DNA of 64,000 nucleotides. Source: Bursaphelenchus xylophilus (lineage: Eukaryota; Nematoda; Chromadorea; Rhabditida; Aphelenchoididae). The DNA lies in contig CAJFCV020000006.1 of the NCBI GenBank assembly GCA_904066235.2, positions 11,098,001 to 11,162,000 of the forward strand, written 5' to 3'. Positions within the stretch are counted from its first letter, which is position 1. Every line of letters starts with the position of its first letter. The position numbers were made by a program, and so were the translations under genes. The notes beneath the pieces are model-generated. The model did not search any database and was not told the origin of the DNA. It saw only the letters and a list, made by a program, of their open reading frames with translations. Positions 1-10,719 of the stretch are shown piece after piece.

Positions 1-1157
1 CACATTGCCTTTCCAGAGCAGAGCAGAGACTTCCAAGGAATCTGGCCAGATGAATCCCAGGGAGATGAAAAGAGCTTATCAAGAATTTTTTTAATTCTCT
101 GCAGATAGCTGTGGAGAAAATTTTTGTAGAAAAGGAAAATTTCCTTGTTGTAAAACTTTTTTTAGCGGCAAATCCAAAAAAAACCAAAGAAGTTGACCAT
201 GAGTCATGCTTTCCCCGCCAAATTCAAAAAAGAGGTGAAAAACAGGAGACTTTACTGTCTAAAAAATCAAAGTTTACACTACTTTTTATGGTCTGCAACA
301 TCAATTCTTCGAATTATACCGGCCCTCAGGCCACATAACAATGACCTAGAATTTTAGCTCACGGGCAGACGAAATATTCAAAAATCTTTGCCGCCGAGAG
401 AGTACGCGAAGCGAGGAGAGCGTGACAGAGAAAGTTTTTCGGACGTTGATGAATTGCCCTGCCAAATTCTTTATCGCTTTATCACAAAATTTTTTTTCAT
501 TACTTGGACTCTTCCTCGGGCTAACATTTCAGGAGATGAGAGCAGAAGAAACCCGCCAAATTTGGAGGAAATCGAAGCCTACCGTATCCCTTCCTCTAAC
601 CAATAACAGAAATTGTAGTATTACGCATGGGTTTCTTTCAATTTATTGTACCGAAACTTGACTATATTCTCGTTTCTTTACCAGCTCGCGAGAAAAAATT
701 TTCCTCAAAAGCTGTTTTTGCGTGGGTAAGTTTCGCAAAATCCCCATATTTTTTCAAAATTCTCTTCTCGAATTCCGCGAAAGTCGCGTTTGTAGTCTCT
801 GGCACTATGAAATAATTTTCCCTTTAGCGCTACAGACTATAGAAGTGACTCGCCGCGATCAAAGAGTATGCTGTGTGGGTGGGTGAAACAATAATCCTGA
901 CATGGCCTTTCAAGTTTCCGGTTTGTGGATTACTATGCGAGCGGTAGCTGGGCTCAACGCACATATGTAGGATTCAGAGGGCGGATGAACCGGAAACTGA
1001 AGGACGTAAACCATTGATCTATTTTTGACATGAAATATTGGCCAAAGGCCAAATAAAGTCATCATCGAATAAAGAAATGGTAAGGAAGGAATCCAGTACA
1101 ACAGACGGTGATTTACTGAGGAAATTTGGGGCCAAGCAAAAAGACAATGGTCAGTTT
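1..1157. other. Gene-free stretch with a MITE-B relic
   Basis: I see no supportable gene. Around 355-600 there is a decayed copy of the MITE-B family, recognisable by the phrase CCGCCGAGAGAGTACGCGAA near 391-410. The remaining sequence is AT-rich with only short, low-quality open frames. Confidence 0.5.
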
Positions 1158-1224
1158 TTTTGAGAGAAACACTTGACCCAAAAGGCCAAGTGTTCCTAAA
1201 TGGGTCAAGTGTTTCCCTCAAAAC
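1155..1224. ncRNA. Pre-miRNA-sized hairpin (candidate only)
   Basis: Two arms, about 1156-1180 (…GAGAAACACTTGACCCA) and 1201-1223 (TGGGTCAAGTGTTTCCCTC…), pair over about 23 bp with one A/C mismatch. They enclose a loop of about 20 nt, so the whole foldback is about 68 nt, the size of an animal pre-miRNA. The loop itself repeats part of the arm (CCAAGTGTTCC). It could equally be a decayed MITE end. No expression evidence is available. Confidence 0.25.
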
Positions 1225-1389
1225 ATTTACCGTTTCTCTGACTCACCAATTGATTGAGATCAGCGATTTGAAGACATTTATCTCCATCAGATGCTATGTT
1301 GATAACCATTGATTATGTAAATATAAAGCGAAATCGAACAGACAATTGAATACGAACATTTTCCTGTTCAACTGCCATGTTTCCGCAGC

Positions 1390-1595
1390 TCGGGTTGATG
1401 AAACTTGGCACTAATTTAGATGAATGTTTTCGAAGAGTCAAGAGGCGTCTAGCGCGCTCTTTGCAGGAACGACTGAAATTTTTAGTTCTAAATTTTGCCT
1501 AAAATTTTAAGAGTCTCATTTGCAGATCCCACGGATTGTTGGACCTGCAAAATTTGAAGAAAATCTGACCGTCGCACTTGAATCTTTTCAATTGT
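1390..1595. repeat. MITE-B relic
   Basis: It resembles both halves of MITE-B joined with a large internal loss. It starts with TTGATGAAACTTGGCAC, continues with GCTCTTTGCAGGAACGACTGA and ends with GAAGAAAATCTGACCGTCGCACTTGAA. Confidence 0.5.
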
Positions 1596-1699
1596 AACAG
1601 AAAACTAAAGAAAGCTTTATGATAGTTTCCTTGTAGCTTTCAAATCGCTGCAAAACAAATGGTATACAGATGTAGAATCAAAAAAATCATTTGTTCTAA

Positions 1700-2160
1700 C
1701 AGGGGAAGTACTCCAAGTGCGACGCTCAGATTTTGCTGAAACTTGGCACAAATTCTGAATAATTTTTTCTAAGATATCTGCACGAATCCTAGCTCGCGCT
1801 TTGCAGAAACCACCGAGATTTTTAGATAGAAAGTCGGCCAAAATTTAAGACTTTTTGCCGAATTTCGATATGAAAAGTTTTGTGCCTATTTCTACCGTAA
1901 AGGATAATGTTCCTGCAAAAAATCAAAATTTTCCGCACGAAACTGCCAAAGTTATTGCCAAAAAGCGTTTTTCTCTCTGTTTTTCTCTCTGGCCGCTCTC
2001 CACGTTTACCGTGCTCTCCCGGCGGCAAAAATCGTTCGATATCTCGGCGGCGCCCGCAAAGCGCGAGCTAAAACTTTCAGGAATTGATATCTAGTCCATA
2101 CCCGACGTGTGTGCAAAATTTAAAGAAAATCTGAACGTCGCACTTGGAGTACTTCCCCTG
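1700..2160. mobile_element. MITE-B, complete copy 1 (PIF/Harbinger-like)
   Basis: This 461-bp non-autonomous element runs from CAGGGGAAGTACTCCAAGTG to its inverted copy ending CTTCCCCTG. TAA stands on both sides (1697-1699 and 2161-2163). A 3-bp TWA target duplication is typical of PIF/Harbinger elements; the superfamily call is inference. It has no transposase. The short open frames on either strand inside it are not genes. Confidence 0.85.
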
Positions 2161-2163
2161 TAA

Positions 2164-2820
2164 ATAGAAGAGTTTCCTTATACGGAGGCTCGTTTAGGCT
2201 CTTAAATCGACTTTGGCAGTTTACGAAGTTGTTTGCAATGTTGAGGGTTTTTCTACCGAAATTTATTTTTCTACCAAAATTTAGTGTACAGCGCTTCCAC
2301 AGTATTTCAGCGCAGCATTTTTTTCCCCGAAGATCTCACCATTTCACAATTTTGCCACATAATCCGTTGCCATTTTCCTCCGACCTCATTAAGTCCTTTG
2401 TGTTGGGTCATCAGGCTACGGTAATCCGTTGCAATCCTTCAAATTTCCCACTACTGCACAAACATGTTTTGAAAACATGTGGAAGATATTCTCCGCGACT
2501 TATGCCACCGCCAATTTCTCCTTCCAGCTCTCTTTCACAACACGCGTGGCTCAAAACAAGTTAAGCTGCTCACTGATTAGAATATCCGTATTTTTTGGAT
2601 GGGATACCGATATAAATATATGCGACGAAAGTCGCGAATTTGGAAACGGATAAGAATGCGGATATTGGATGGATATTTTGGCCAAAACATTTGGATACCG
2701 TATACCGTAGCCGTAGGATATGACTGAATAATAACCGAAAATGGCTAAGGTTTAGGAGTATGACAGCAAAAATGGGGTAAAAACACTACAGCCTGTCCTA
2801 TAAATATAAGCGAAATTTAC
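2164..2820. other. Gene-free stretch
   Basis: I see no gene, RNA or clear repeat. The forward open frame at 2229-2564 has no signal peptide, domain or family resemblance, and I treat it as chance. Confidence 0.5.
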
Positions 2821-3310
2821 AAGGGAGGTACCCCAAGTGCGACGCTCATATTTTCTTTAGATCTTCCACACACTTCGGATATAGGTGAAATCTCAATTCC
2901 TACCAATTTTAGCTCGCAATTTGCAGGCGCCGCCGAGAGGTTCAACGGTTTTTCTACCGAGAGAGTACGCGAAATGCGGAGAGCTGTCAAAGGGAAAAAC
3001 ACCTTTTGACCGTATCTTTGCTAGCTTTGTGAAAAAAACATTTTTTTTGTGGAAACATTGCCATCTGCAGTAGAAATAAGCATGAAACATTTTATGCCAA
3101 AATTTGCAAAAAAGTGTCGCATTTTTTCCAACTTTGACCTAAAAATCGGGGTAGGTTTTGAAAAGTTTTTTTACTTCCCCTGTTAGTGGAAAATTTCTAC
3201 AAGTCTTGCGTTCAGATTTTCGTGAAACTTGGCACAAATTTAAGAATATTTTTTGTGGGACATGTGCGAGACCCCTAGCTCTGCTCTGCGGAGAAGACCG
3301 ACATTTTTTT
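2821..3310. repeat. Two degenerate MITE-B copies, head to tail
   Basis: The first starts near 2821 with GGGAGGTACCCCAAGTGCGACG and keeps the internal phrases GCAGGCGCCGCCGAGA and GAGAGAGTACGCGAAATGCGG. The second, partial, starts near 3178 with CCCCTGTTAG and reads GTGAAACTTGGCACAAATTT. Confidence 0.6.
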
Positions 3311-4009
3311 TGAAAAGTGACCAAAAATAAAAATTAGTCGCTGAAATTTAGATGTCATTGAGAAAAGAAAATATCCGCCGATTGTTTTAGCAGCGACTCG
3401 CAAGTTTCAACTTTTTGAAGGCAAAAATTTTCCTTGAAGGTTTAGGGCACCCTGCACTTTCAGAATCCACTTCTTCCATGATGCTTTAAATTTGTTACAC
3501 TTCAAAATGAGCAATTTTGATTACGCACTAAAAACCGACAACATTACCTCATCTGACACGGTAATTAGCACATGTAATTGTTTCGGATACAAGGAGATTA
3601 AAACAACATATAAATTTCTACGTCAAGATTTGTGGTTTAGCCTTCAGTCGATCTCATCAAAATGGGATAGTAAATACGACAATGTACATGTCACATAAGC
3701 TGAAACCTTCACACGAGGAAGTACAAAAGAATTGGCCCGGATGCAACGGAAGATTATCAAGAGAAGACTGAAAAAATGTGTGCAATAAGCATAAAAAGAT
3801 ATGTGTAATACGGTAACAAAGGAAGATGATAAGGGCTTCAAAGCCGTATGCACTTGATAAACAAGACGTAATGGGCTCAATGGACCGTTACGTAGAGTAC
3901 GCAAGAAGGAAGTGCAGTTCAATCCAAGTCGTCACAAAGGATCATACTTGAGTACAAGCTTGAATTTTAAACTATCGATTTACGCCCAGTGTAAACTAGA
4001 GATGTTGGA
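3311..4009. other. Gene-free stretch
   Basis: Nothing recognisable. Small open frames at 3492-3698 (+) and 3644-3922 (-) overlap each other and show no domain, signal peptide or splice context. Confidence 0.45.
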
Positions 4010-4146
4010 TATCAGTCTGTCGGAAAAATAATATTTATTTGTTGCGGCAAAATTTCTCGCCATCGCACACTTAATCCCAGCCGCGGCAAGCAAGTGAGTG
4101 ATTTAGAGGCGCGAAAAATCCATATTGTTTTCCCGACAGACTGATA
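4010..4146. mobile_element. MITE-A2 copy
   Basis: It is bounded by TATCAGTCTGTCGG and GACAGACTGATA. The interior carries the A2 signature CCAGCCGCGGCAAG, shared with copies at 20232-20389 and 33410-33556. The outermost TA at each end fits a TA target-site duplication. Confidence 0.8.
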
Positions 4147-4199
4147 TTTCAATGGTATTCCTGTAGTAAGATCCGCGAAGTACGAGGTTGTGGTTTTAG

Positions 4200-4349
4200 C
4201 AGTCTGTCGGGAAAATAATGAACACGCTGCGCCAATCGCGTCGCTGAAGTGAAAAGCAATTTGATTTTACCGCAATACGATTCATTTTCTCGCCGACGAT
4301 GCCATTTTCAACGCGACAGAGCGCTCATTGTTTTCCCGACAGACTGATA
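4200..4349 (+). mobile_element. MITE-A1 copy
   Basis: It runs from CAGTCTGTCGGGAAAATAAT to CCCGACAGACTGATA. The interior signature is CGCGTCGCTGAAGTGAAAAG, followed by a TTTGATTTTACCGC segment. I use this direction as + for the family. Confidence 0.85.
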
Positions 4350-5678
4350 ACTGCAACAGAAAACCAAGTTTCAAGTTCCTCCTAACGTGGCATGTATGTG
4401 ATAATTTATTATCTGCACGCAACCTTGTTTTGGCGATAGATTTTCTGGATCTTGGATACTAAGATTTTTTATAATATAAATGAAAATAGATATTTGGGAT
4501 TAGAAAATTACTTTTTCTTCCTGCATAGTGTTTTGAGATAAATTTGTATACAAAAACAGGAAAAGATTTACTGCAAAGATCTTGAAGAAATACCCGTCTG
4601 ATCTTGGGCTTATACCTGGATTGGATGCCTAAACTTGGACTGGAACATGAACTGGAGACTTAGAAATTATTCAACTTGAACTTCAATTTTAAGCTTCAAC
4701 TTGGACTTGAACTAGGCTTTTGGATTTTCTGGAGCACAATTTCAATCTCCGTGAAACGCATCGCAAAGCGCTAGACATAGCTCCGGTCCGGGGTTTCCAA
4801 AATTTTCCGATCGATTTTGCGGGCCGTCTCCGGGCTTTTGAAAAGCCAGCCCGACCCGGTTTTAAAGGAATTTCGGGTTTTTGGAGTGGCAAAGTTTGAA
4901 AAAAATCACTTGAAAGTGTTCCAGAGCTACAATACATTAAGAAAACAAAAATGTTTGGTCTTCCACCATAAAAAACACAATAGGAGTCCAGGAGTTTCTT
5001 GGCATCCAAAAAAAAATCCGGCTAGGGTGTTTTTCACAGAATGAAAATTTTCAAACTCGACAAATTACACAAAAAATTCGCTAGGGCCGACCGGGTTTTC
5101 AAAATTTTGCAAATTCGCGGCAACGTACTTGAAAAGACTTGCTTATTATTTTCATTAACTTCTTACATAACCTTCCTGTTAATATTTTTAATGGTTTTGC
5201 AGACTTCATGCACACAACCAAGCCTAGAGCTTCCGGTTTAGTGTCCAATATCGGCAATCATCCGTCAACCACCGTTTGACCTCACACCGTCAAAAACTTG
5301 CTTAATCTTGGAACCCAATATCCGTAACGCTAATTACGACGGCGAGGCAATTCGTTGGAGTTTATGCAATTAATCCCTGTAGAGCTGTTCGAAAGCCGTG
5401 ACGGTTTGACATTTCCAAGGATAATAATAGTAATCGGACTGACCTTGGAGCTTTCGCGAAGTGTAAATGAAGCGGGAAGTGAATTGTGGAATACGAAGAA
5501 AAGAGATTAGAGATTGGAAGGAGTCGAAAAGTTTGAGTATAGCCCAAAGAAGTTTGCCAAAAAAGACAGTAGATTGCAGAAATATTAAAAAGATTTCCGA
5601 CAATGTAAGTCAGAAATCTTGGATATGCCAACAGTAATCTTACAGTAAAAGGCTCGAAAAGCGATGTTTTAATTCCAT
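4350..5678. other. Gene-free stretch
   Basis: No gene is supported. A short GC-rich patch at about 4787-4865 (GTCCGGGG…CCCGACCCGG) resembles decayed ends of the GGCCCGG-rich element seen complete at 8216-9034. The rest is unremarkable. Confidence 0.4.
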
Positions 5679-5948
5679 CCGTCTGTAGGGAAAATGATGA
5701 GCACACTGTTGCATAGAGAATTGCAACGCTGCCGAGAAACTATAATAAATTGTGTCACGGCAGAAAAAAAAAGCGATACTTTTTCAGTTTGGCGACGCGA
5801 CTGGCGCACCGAGATTGTCCTCGTTATTTTCCCAACAAATTGATTTATTGCAGCAAAATGTGTACCAAAATCTGAGTCGCGACTAGCCGTTGCAAAATGA
5901 TGATAGTCGATTACAAGCCGCAGAATCCACATTGCTTCCCCGAAAGCC
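5679..5948 (-). repeat. Degenerate MITE-A1 next to a degenerate A2
   Basis: 5679-5845 reads as a worn A1 copy in reverse direction (CCGTCTGTAGGGAAAATGAT … TTATTTTCCCAACAAATTGAT). It is followed directly to about 5948 by an A2-like interior (GACTAGCCGTTGCAAAATGATGA). Confidence 0.6.
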
Positions 5949-6010
5949 TTATGCATGTGTAGACAGTAGTCCAATGGTGAGGGGCTCGAAGTGAGACGTT
6001 TTGATTTTAT

Positions 6011-6173
6011 GTGTCTGTCGGGAAAACAATGAACACAATACCCTTGCACCAATCGCGTCGCTGAAATGAAAAGAAATTTGATTTTTCCCCGACACAATTG
6101 ATTTTTGATTTTTTTGGCGGCGATCCGATTTTCGATTTGACATTGTGCTCATTATTTTCCCGACAGACTGATA
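6011..6173 (+). mobile_element. MITE-A1 copy
   Basis: GTGTCTGTCGGGAAAACAAT at the left, CCCGACAGACTGATA at the right, and the A1 interior in forward direction (CGCGTCGCTGAAATGAAAAG). Confidence 0.8.
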
Positions 6174-6737
6174 TTCTCTTTTTAAGACTTCATTTCCAAC
6201 TCCAACCCTCTTAGTCTCGATCATTGTACTCTCTGGATTTGAACTAATCGTCTCGACTAACTCTTTGTTCCACCCAAAAGTTCAGCGTCGCGTCCGCAAA
6301 CACCTCTTCTATCCTCGCAAAATTCGCCTAAAAATATCTGACGCGGCTTATCCATTAATGAAAAATGGAGCAATTCTTAATTATCGGCTCGAGATATTAA
6401 TAATTTTTCCAATTATCTTCGTCTTTACTGTAGCCACATTCGCCGCGACCAGAAGTGATGCATTAATGGAAGAGGACCCCAAAAAGTCTTTGTTCCTCGG
6501 CACTAATCTTTACGCAACCACCGTGTGTTAAATGCCACGGGATTGGATTTATTGAAGCGGGGCCCAAATTTGGGGTTTTGGGTAGGTATTAAATTAGGTG
6601 CTTGCAAAAGAGTAATTGTAAAAAATAGCCAAAAAATGACTTTTTCAGAGATTTTGGGCCGTTTTTTTGCTATTTTCGCATTTTTCAAGTCCGTCTGTAA
6701 AGTGGCTGGAGTAATTTTTGGCGTTCGAACAGCAAAA
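6174..6737. other. Gene-free stretch
   Basis: I see no gene or repeat that I can name. The open frames here run on into the GGCTCC-rich repeat and are products of its composition. Confidence 0.4.
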
Positions 6738-7110
6738 AGAGATTGCCACGGCTCCGGAGCCGGCTCTTGGATCCGGCTCCGAGCCGGGAGCCAGAGCCGG
6801 AGCCGGAAATTTTGGGGTCGGCTCCGGCTCCCGAGCCCAAAGTCGGAGCCGGAGGCCTTTTTAAATTTTTCACGGAGCCAAGAGCCGGAGCCGGAGCTGC
6901 AAATTTGGCCTCGGCTCCGGCTCTGGGAGCTAAGAGCCGGAGCCGGAGCCAAAATTTTGACCGTGGCAATCTCTGGTGAGAGCCAGAGATTGCCTCGGCT
7001 CCGGAGTCGAGTCTTGGCTCCGGCTCTGAGCGGCTCCGGCCGGGAGCAGTGTTTCGGGTCCGGCTCCCGAACCCAAAGCCAGAGCCTGGCTTTTCAGTGT
7101 TCAGAAAAGT
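6738..7110. repeat. GGCTCCGGAGCC-rich low-complexity element(s)
   Basis: Imperfect GGCTCC/GGAGCC hexamers fill this region. 6738-6974 is framed by an inverted pair, AGAGATTGCCACGG and CCGTGGCAATCTCT. A second block begins at about 6984 with CAGAGATTGCCTCGGCTCCG. The ends TGGCAAT recall the hAT-like element at 8216-9034 (TAGAGGTGGCAATC), so this may be a related element. I could not find an 8-bp target duplication. The RSRSR- and GAGAG-type open frames on both strands are repeat artefacts. Confidence 0.65.
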
Positions 7111-7904
7111 AAAAATTTTAGAGTGGGGTGGTCAGAGAGGACGTTTTTTGCTTGTAATTTTGAAAATTTCAGCTGGAAAATCGATTTTTTTCGCTGCGCA
7201 GCTTTCTGTTGCGCAAATGGGCTGCAATTTTTCATTTGGAAATTTTTCATCAGGTGTCACGCCTTGGTCAAATCCCGAGAAAAATCTCGTTGTTACTGCA
7301 AACCGCAAGCTGGGAAAGTGGCGTGGAAAAACGGGTTTTGTGGAAATATGACCCTTCACAGTTGAAGTAGTCAGCATTCACGAAAGGAGTCAAATTTTGA
7401 CCAAAAAAAAATCTCGGTTGTTACTGCAAACGGCGAGTTAGGAAGGTCGTATATGTCTCATACAGGTATACTCTAAATTTCTGGCAAGTGTGAAGCTTCA
7501 TTAAAATCCGAGCGTCAAACTTTTCAGCCCTTCCTTTATATCACAAAAACATAAGTTTTCAAGTAGCTGTCCTCAAAGCCCCAAAATACGATAACTTCCG
7601 TTCCGAAATGGCAAAAAAACAAGGATTACCGTCCCATTTTTGGACCCGAATTGTCATTTCTGATGCATGAAGAAGCCATGAGGTACGTGAATTTCGCGGC
7701 CGTCTAGAAGGCGGATTGCCGCGAGCAATTCGTAACACGAATGGTTTCAGTCCAAAGTTTAATCCACTGGCCTTCTTGCCGCAACCTACGGAGCCGCAAA
7801 AAGTTGTTTACATTTGGCGGAGCATAATTAGCATAGAAATTGCTGGAAAGCGGCGGAAGGTGGTGGTGATGTGGAAGATGAACGATCAAAATGAAACAAA
7901 AATA
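7111..7904. other. Gene-free stretch
   Basis: Nothing recognisable. Overlapping open frames at 7049-7377 lie on both strands and have no family resemblance. Confidence 0.4.
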
Positions 7905-8215
7905 TTTTGATGAGATTTGGCGCAAATGCCGAGCAAGTATTTTTGAAAAACAAAATTAGATAAGGTTACTAGCTCGGGGTTTTGCAGAAATAAGAGAGAT
8001 TTTTAGGCCAAAAGGTGAAAAAAGTATGACACTTTTTCGCAAATTTGGGCATAAAAAGTTTCATATAGATTTCTGCCGTAGAGTATAATGTTTCTACAAA
8101 AAATCAATTTTTTTCAAACAAAACTGGCAAAGATATGGACAAAAAGTTTTTCTCTCTGACCTCTCTCCGCGTTTTGCGAACTCTCTAGGCCGCAGAGACC
8201 GTTGAATATCTCAAC
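7905..8215 (+). repeat. Decayed MITE-B split by a hAT-like insertion
   Basis: It carries the MITE-B interior in forward direction (GTTTTGCAGAAATAAGAGAG … TTTTTCTCTCTGACCTCTCT … CCGTTGAATATCTCAAC). It stops at the 8-bp target duplication of the element at 8216. A short remainder resumes after 9042. Confidence 0.65.
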
Positions 8216-9034
8216 TAGAGGTGGCAATCGGGCTGGGCCGGCCCGGCCCGGCCCGGCCGGGCCCGGTGATTGGGCCGGGCCGGGCCGGGCCAGAGCAGAT
8301 TTGAAAAAGCCCAGGGCCGGCCTGACCGCTTCGGCCCGTCGGCCGGGCCGAGACTTTCGGCCCGGCCCGGCCCGGAAGGTGGATAAGTGAAAAAAATTAA
8401 TACTGAACCAGCAAAATAAAGCACAAATGCTTAGCAGAATTGATGGATGGATTTTAAATTAAACCTTTTTGATTATATACTGTTTTACCACCTTTTCAAA
8501 CTCTTTAAAATCCCTGATTATGTATATGTAAAATCCCACCCAAATATGCAAGGATCGGGCAAATCTTCGAATTTTTGATGATAAACTTAAACATTTCACT
8601 GTAATTTGATTCCATGATGTAAATGAACGCATCTACGCAGTTTTTGATTAAACATGTAACCTCATAACGTCCATATTTTTACATAGCTAACTTCCTATAG
8701 GATAAAAAAAATCGACACAATCCAACTTTTTGGCTAGGTTTTAGGTACATGTTCGGCTGTTCCAGTCAGCCGACTAGACGTTTTAATTCCACTCATATAG
8801 ACGTAAAACCCCGCTGGAAAGCTTAAAAAGTTCCAGTAGAGAGTGCATAGAGTTTTATCCAACCTTTTTGCAGTAGCGGGCCAAACAGGGCCGGGCCGGG
8901 CCGGCCTGGGCTTTCACCGGGCCGGGCCGGGCCGGGCCTGAGCAAATTTGAAAAAGCCCTGGGCCGGCCTGGTCACTTCGGCCCGCGGGCCGGGCCGCAA
9001 AATTCGGCCCGGCCCGGCCCGATTGCCACCTCTA
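8216..9034. mobile_element. hAT-like non-autonomous element, GGCCCGG-rich ends
   Basis: This 819-bp element begins TAGAGGTGGCAATCGGGC and ends GCCCGATTGCCACCTCTA. ATCTCAAC is repeated exactly outside both ends (8208-8215 and 9035-9042). An 8-bp target duplication with TAG..GGTGGCAA-type TIRs is characteristic of hAT elements. Each end carries about 160 bp of GGGCCGGGCC/GGCCCGGCCC repeats, possible subterminal transposase-binding sites. The middle is AT-rich and shows no transposase, so it must have been moved in trans. Confidence 0.85.
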
Positions 9035-9060
9035 ATCTCAACGGTCTCTGCGTATCCGAG

Positions 9061-9106
9061 TATCAGTCTGTAGAAAAAATAGTGATATTTTTCCCGACAG
9101 TCTGAC
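9061..9106. repeat. Internally deleted MITE-A remnant
   Basis: TATCAGTCTGTAGAAAAAAT is joined almost directly to TTTTTCCCGACAGTCTGACA. Two ends remain without an interior. Confidence 0.6.
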
Positions 9107-9160
9107 ATGTCAACAGTATCCCGGTAGTAAGGTGTTCGAGGTGCGAGGTTGCTATTGTAC

Positions 9161-9552
9161 CAGTCTTTTGGGAAAATAGCGATCACAATGTCGCTGCGCC
9201 GATGGCGTCGCTGAAGTGAAAAGAAATTTGATTTTGCCACCGCACAATTTGTTTTATAGGCGATGTCGAAAGGCCCGACAACCCAGTAACGAGACAAGAC
9301 GCTCAAGAGTCGAGTGATTTATTCAGTGGAAAGGAGGCCTTTTATAGGAAAGCCCCACGTAGGAAAGTACAATCAAATTTGAATAAATGCAGATCGTTCC
9401 TCGTGGGAAAGTCCTCGAAGCTCGGTCGTTCCGCCTCACAGACGACGATGCATCGAAAAGTCACGATGATCGGTTGTGTCCCAAAAGTACAGAATGCCGT
9501 GCGATGCAATTTTCGATGCAAAGGTTGGTCATTGTTTTCCCGAGAGTGATAT
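9161..9552 (+). mobile_element. MITE-A1 host copy with nested solo LTR
   Basis: The left part 9161-9263 has CAGTCTTTTGGGAAAATAGC and the forward A1 interior. The right part 9441-9552 ends TTTTCCCGAGAGTGATA. The two halves rejoin at the GGCGACGATG point of the A1 interior and are separated by the LTR at 9264-9440. The right half also holds about 60 bp of extra sequence. Confidence 0.75.
9264..9440 (-). mobile_element. Solo LTR, copy 1
   Basis: This 177-bp segment has TG…CA termini (TGTCGAAAGGCCCGACAACC … GTTCCGCCTCACA as written). It is flanked by GGCGA (9259-9263) and GACGA (9441-9445), a 5-bp target duplication with one change. Read on the minus strand it has LTR order: TGTGAGGCGG start, then a TATAAAAGG box, then AATAAA, then the …CTCGTTACTGGG 3' part. 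No internal retrotransposon sequence lies next to it, so it is a solo LTR left by recombination. Confidence 0.85.
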
Positions 9553-10199
9553 GATTACAACTTTCTAAGATATTTCAAAGACTTTGAGCTTGCGCTTTGC
9601 AAAGGCTAGCGAGATTTCTATGCCCAAGACTTGCCAAGATCTCAATTTTTTACTTCAAAATGTCTCTCGATTACTTTCTTTTACAGCAATCGTAATTTTC
9701 TTGTGAAAAAATCGCTTCCTCTACAGTAACCTTTGACCGAAAAATTAAAAAAACCCCGTGAGCCCATTAAAACGCCAATTAGGTTTTAATTGTTTTCCCA
9801 ACATAGACCCATCTCCAGAAAACGTGGGCTGAAGGCCGGCGTTGCTCATTAACCTCCTCAAAAAGCCGCAAATTTCATTGGCAGCGTTTCAATTGTCAAT
9901 GTTTTTTGGAAGGAACAAAGATTACTTCTTGCTTAATTTTGGCACCAATTCAAGAAAACGTTTTTTGGGAGGTAAACAAGCTACAACATGGAAGGAGAAG
10001 TTTCGTGTGGGATGCAAACATAAATAGCTTTTTAGGCGGTAATTGGCCAACCGGAAATGCCACAGTTTGGCACCAAAAATAAGTACGGTACGCAGAAAGG
10101 CGAGGAGGTTTGTTTTGAGGAAGACGTCATAAATTGCAGAAATACGGGGGTTACAGTAAATTTAAAGAAAACTGAAAACGCATACTGATCATTTTTGAG
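9553..10199. other. Gene-free stretch
   Basis: Nothing recognisable apart from an AGCTTGCGCTTTGCAAAGG phrase near 9589-9605, a trace of MITE-B. Confidence 0.4.
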
Positions 10200-10441
10200 G
10201 CCAAAAATAGAATTTGAAACGTTTGACTGTATCTACTTGCTGGTTTCGCGCGGAGAAAAATCAATTTTTGTCAAAACATTACTCTAAAAATTGCCTGATT
10301 TATACCAATTTTCGACCTAAAAATCTTGTCCATTTCGGCTAAACGCGAGCCAGAAGTCTCGCATGTGCCTTCGAAAAAGTTTTTCTAACTTTTTGCCAAC
10401 TTTCGTCAAAATCTGGGCGTTGCATTTGGGGTACTATCCTT
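10200..10441 (-). repeat. MITE-B relic (right half)
   Basis: It reads GGTTTCGCGCGGAGAAAAAT … AAACATTACTCT … CGACCTAAAAATCTTG … TTTCGTCAAAATCTGGGCGT and ends near GGGGTACTATCCTTGTC, a worn MITE-B terminus. Confidence 0.6.
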
Positions 10442-10562
10442 GTCAACTCCATCATTAAAAAAACAACGTTTCCCTAACCTTTGTAAACTTTACCGCAGTT
10501 CCTATACGTTTACCTTTAAAGAGCTCAAAGGTCGAATCCAACAGCACAGGAAAAACTGTCTT

Positions 10563-10719
10563 TCAGTGTGTCGCGGAAACATAATGAGCACAATGTTGCA
10601 TCGAAAATCGCATTGTCGCCGAGAAAATGAATTGTCGCGGAAAAATCAAATTGCTTTTCACTTGAGCGACATGTTCGGCGCATCGACCTTGTGCTCATTA
10701 TTTTCCTGACTGAGTGATC
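10563..10719 (-). mobile_element. MITE-A1 copy
   Basis: It runs from CAGTGTGTCGCGGAAACATA to TTATTTTCCTGACTGAGTGA. The interior is in reverse direction (CGAAAATCGCATTGTCGCCG, AATGAATTGTCGCGG). Confidence 0.8.

Noticed and set aside
1822..2094. Paired open frames on both strands that recur in every MITE-B copy
   Set aside because: The same frames appear in all MITE-B copies with stops at varying places. The element moves without coding for a protein.
6503..7112. Long open frames on both strands with Arg/Ser- and Gly/Ala-rich products
   Set aside because: They are read through GGCTCC/GGAGCC repeats in several frames at once. The protein composition simply mirrors the hexamer, and there is no start or splice context.
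8202..8424. Gly/Pro/Ala-rich open frames on both strands
   Set aside because: They lie in the GGCCCGG terminal repeats of the hAT-like element.
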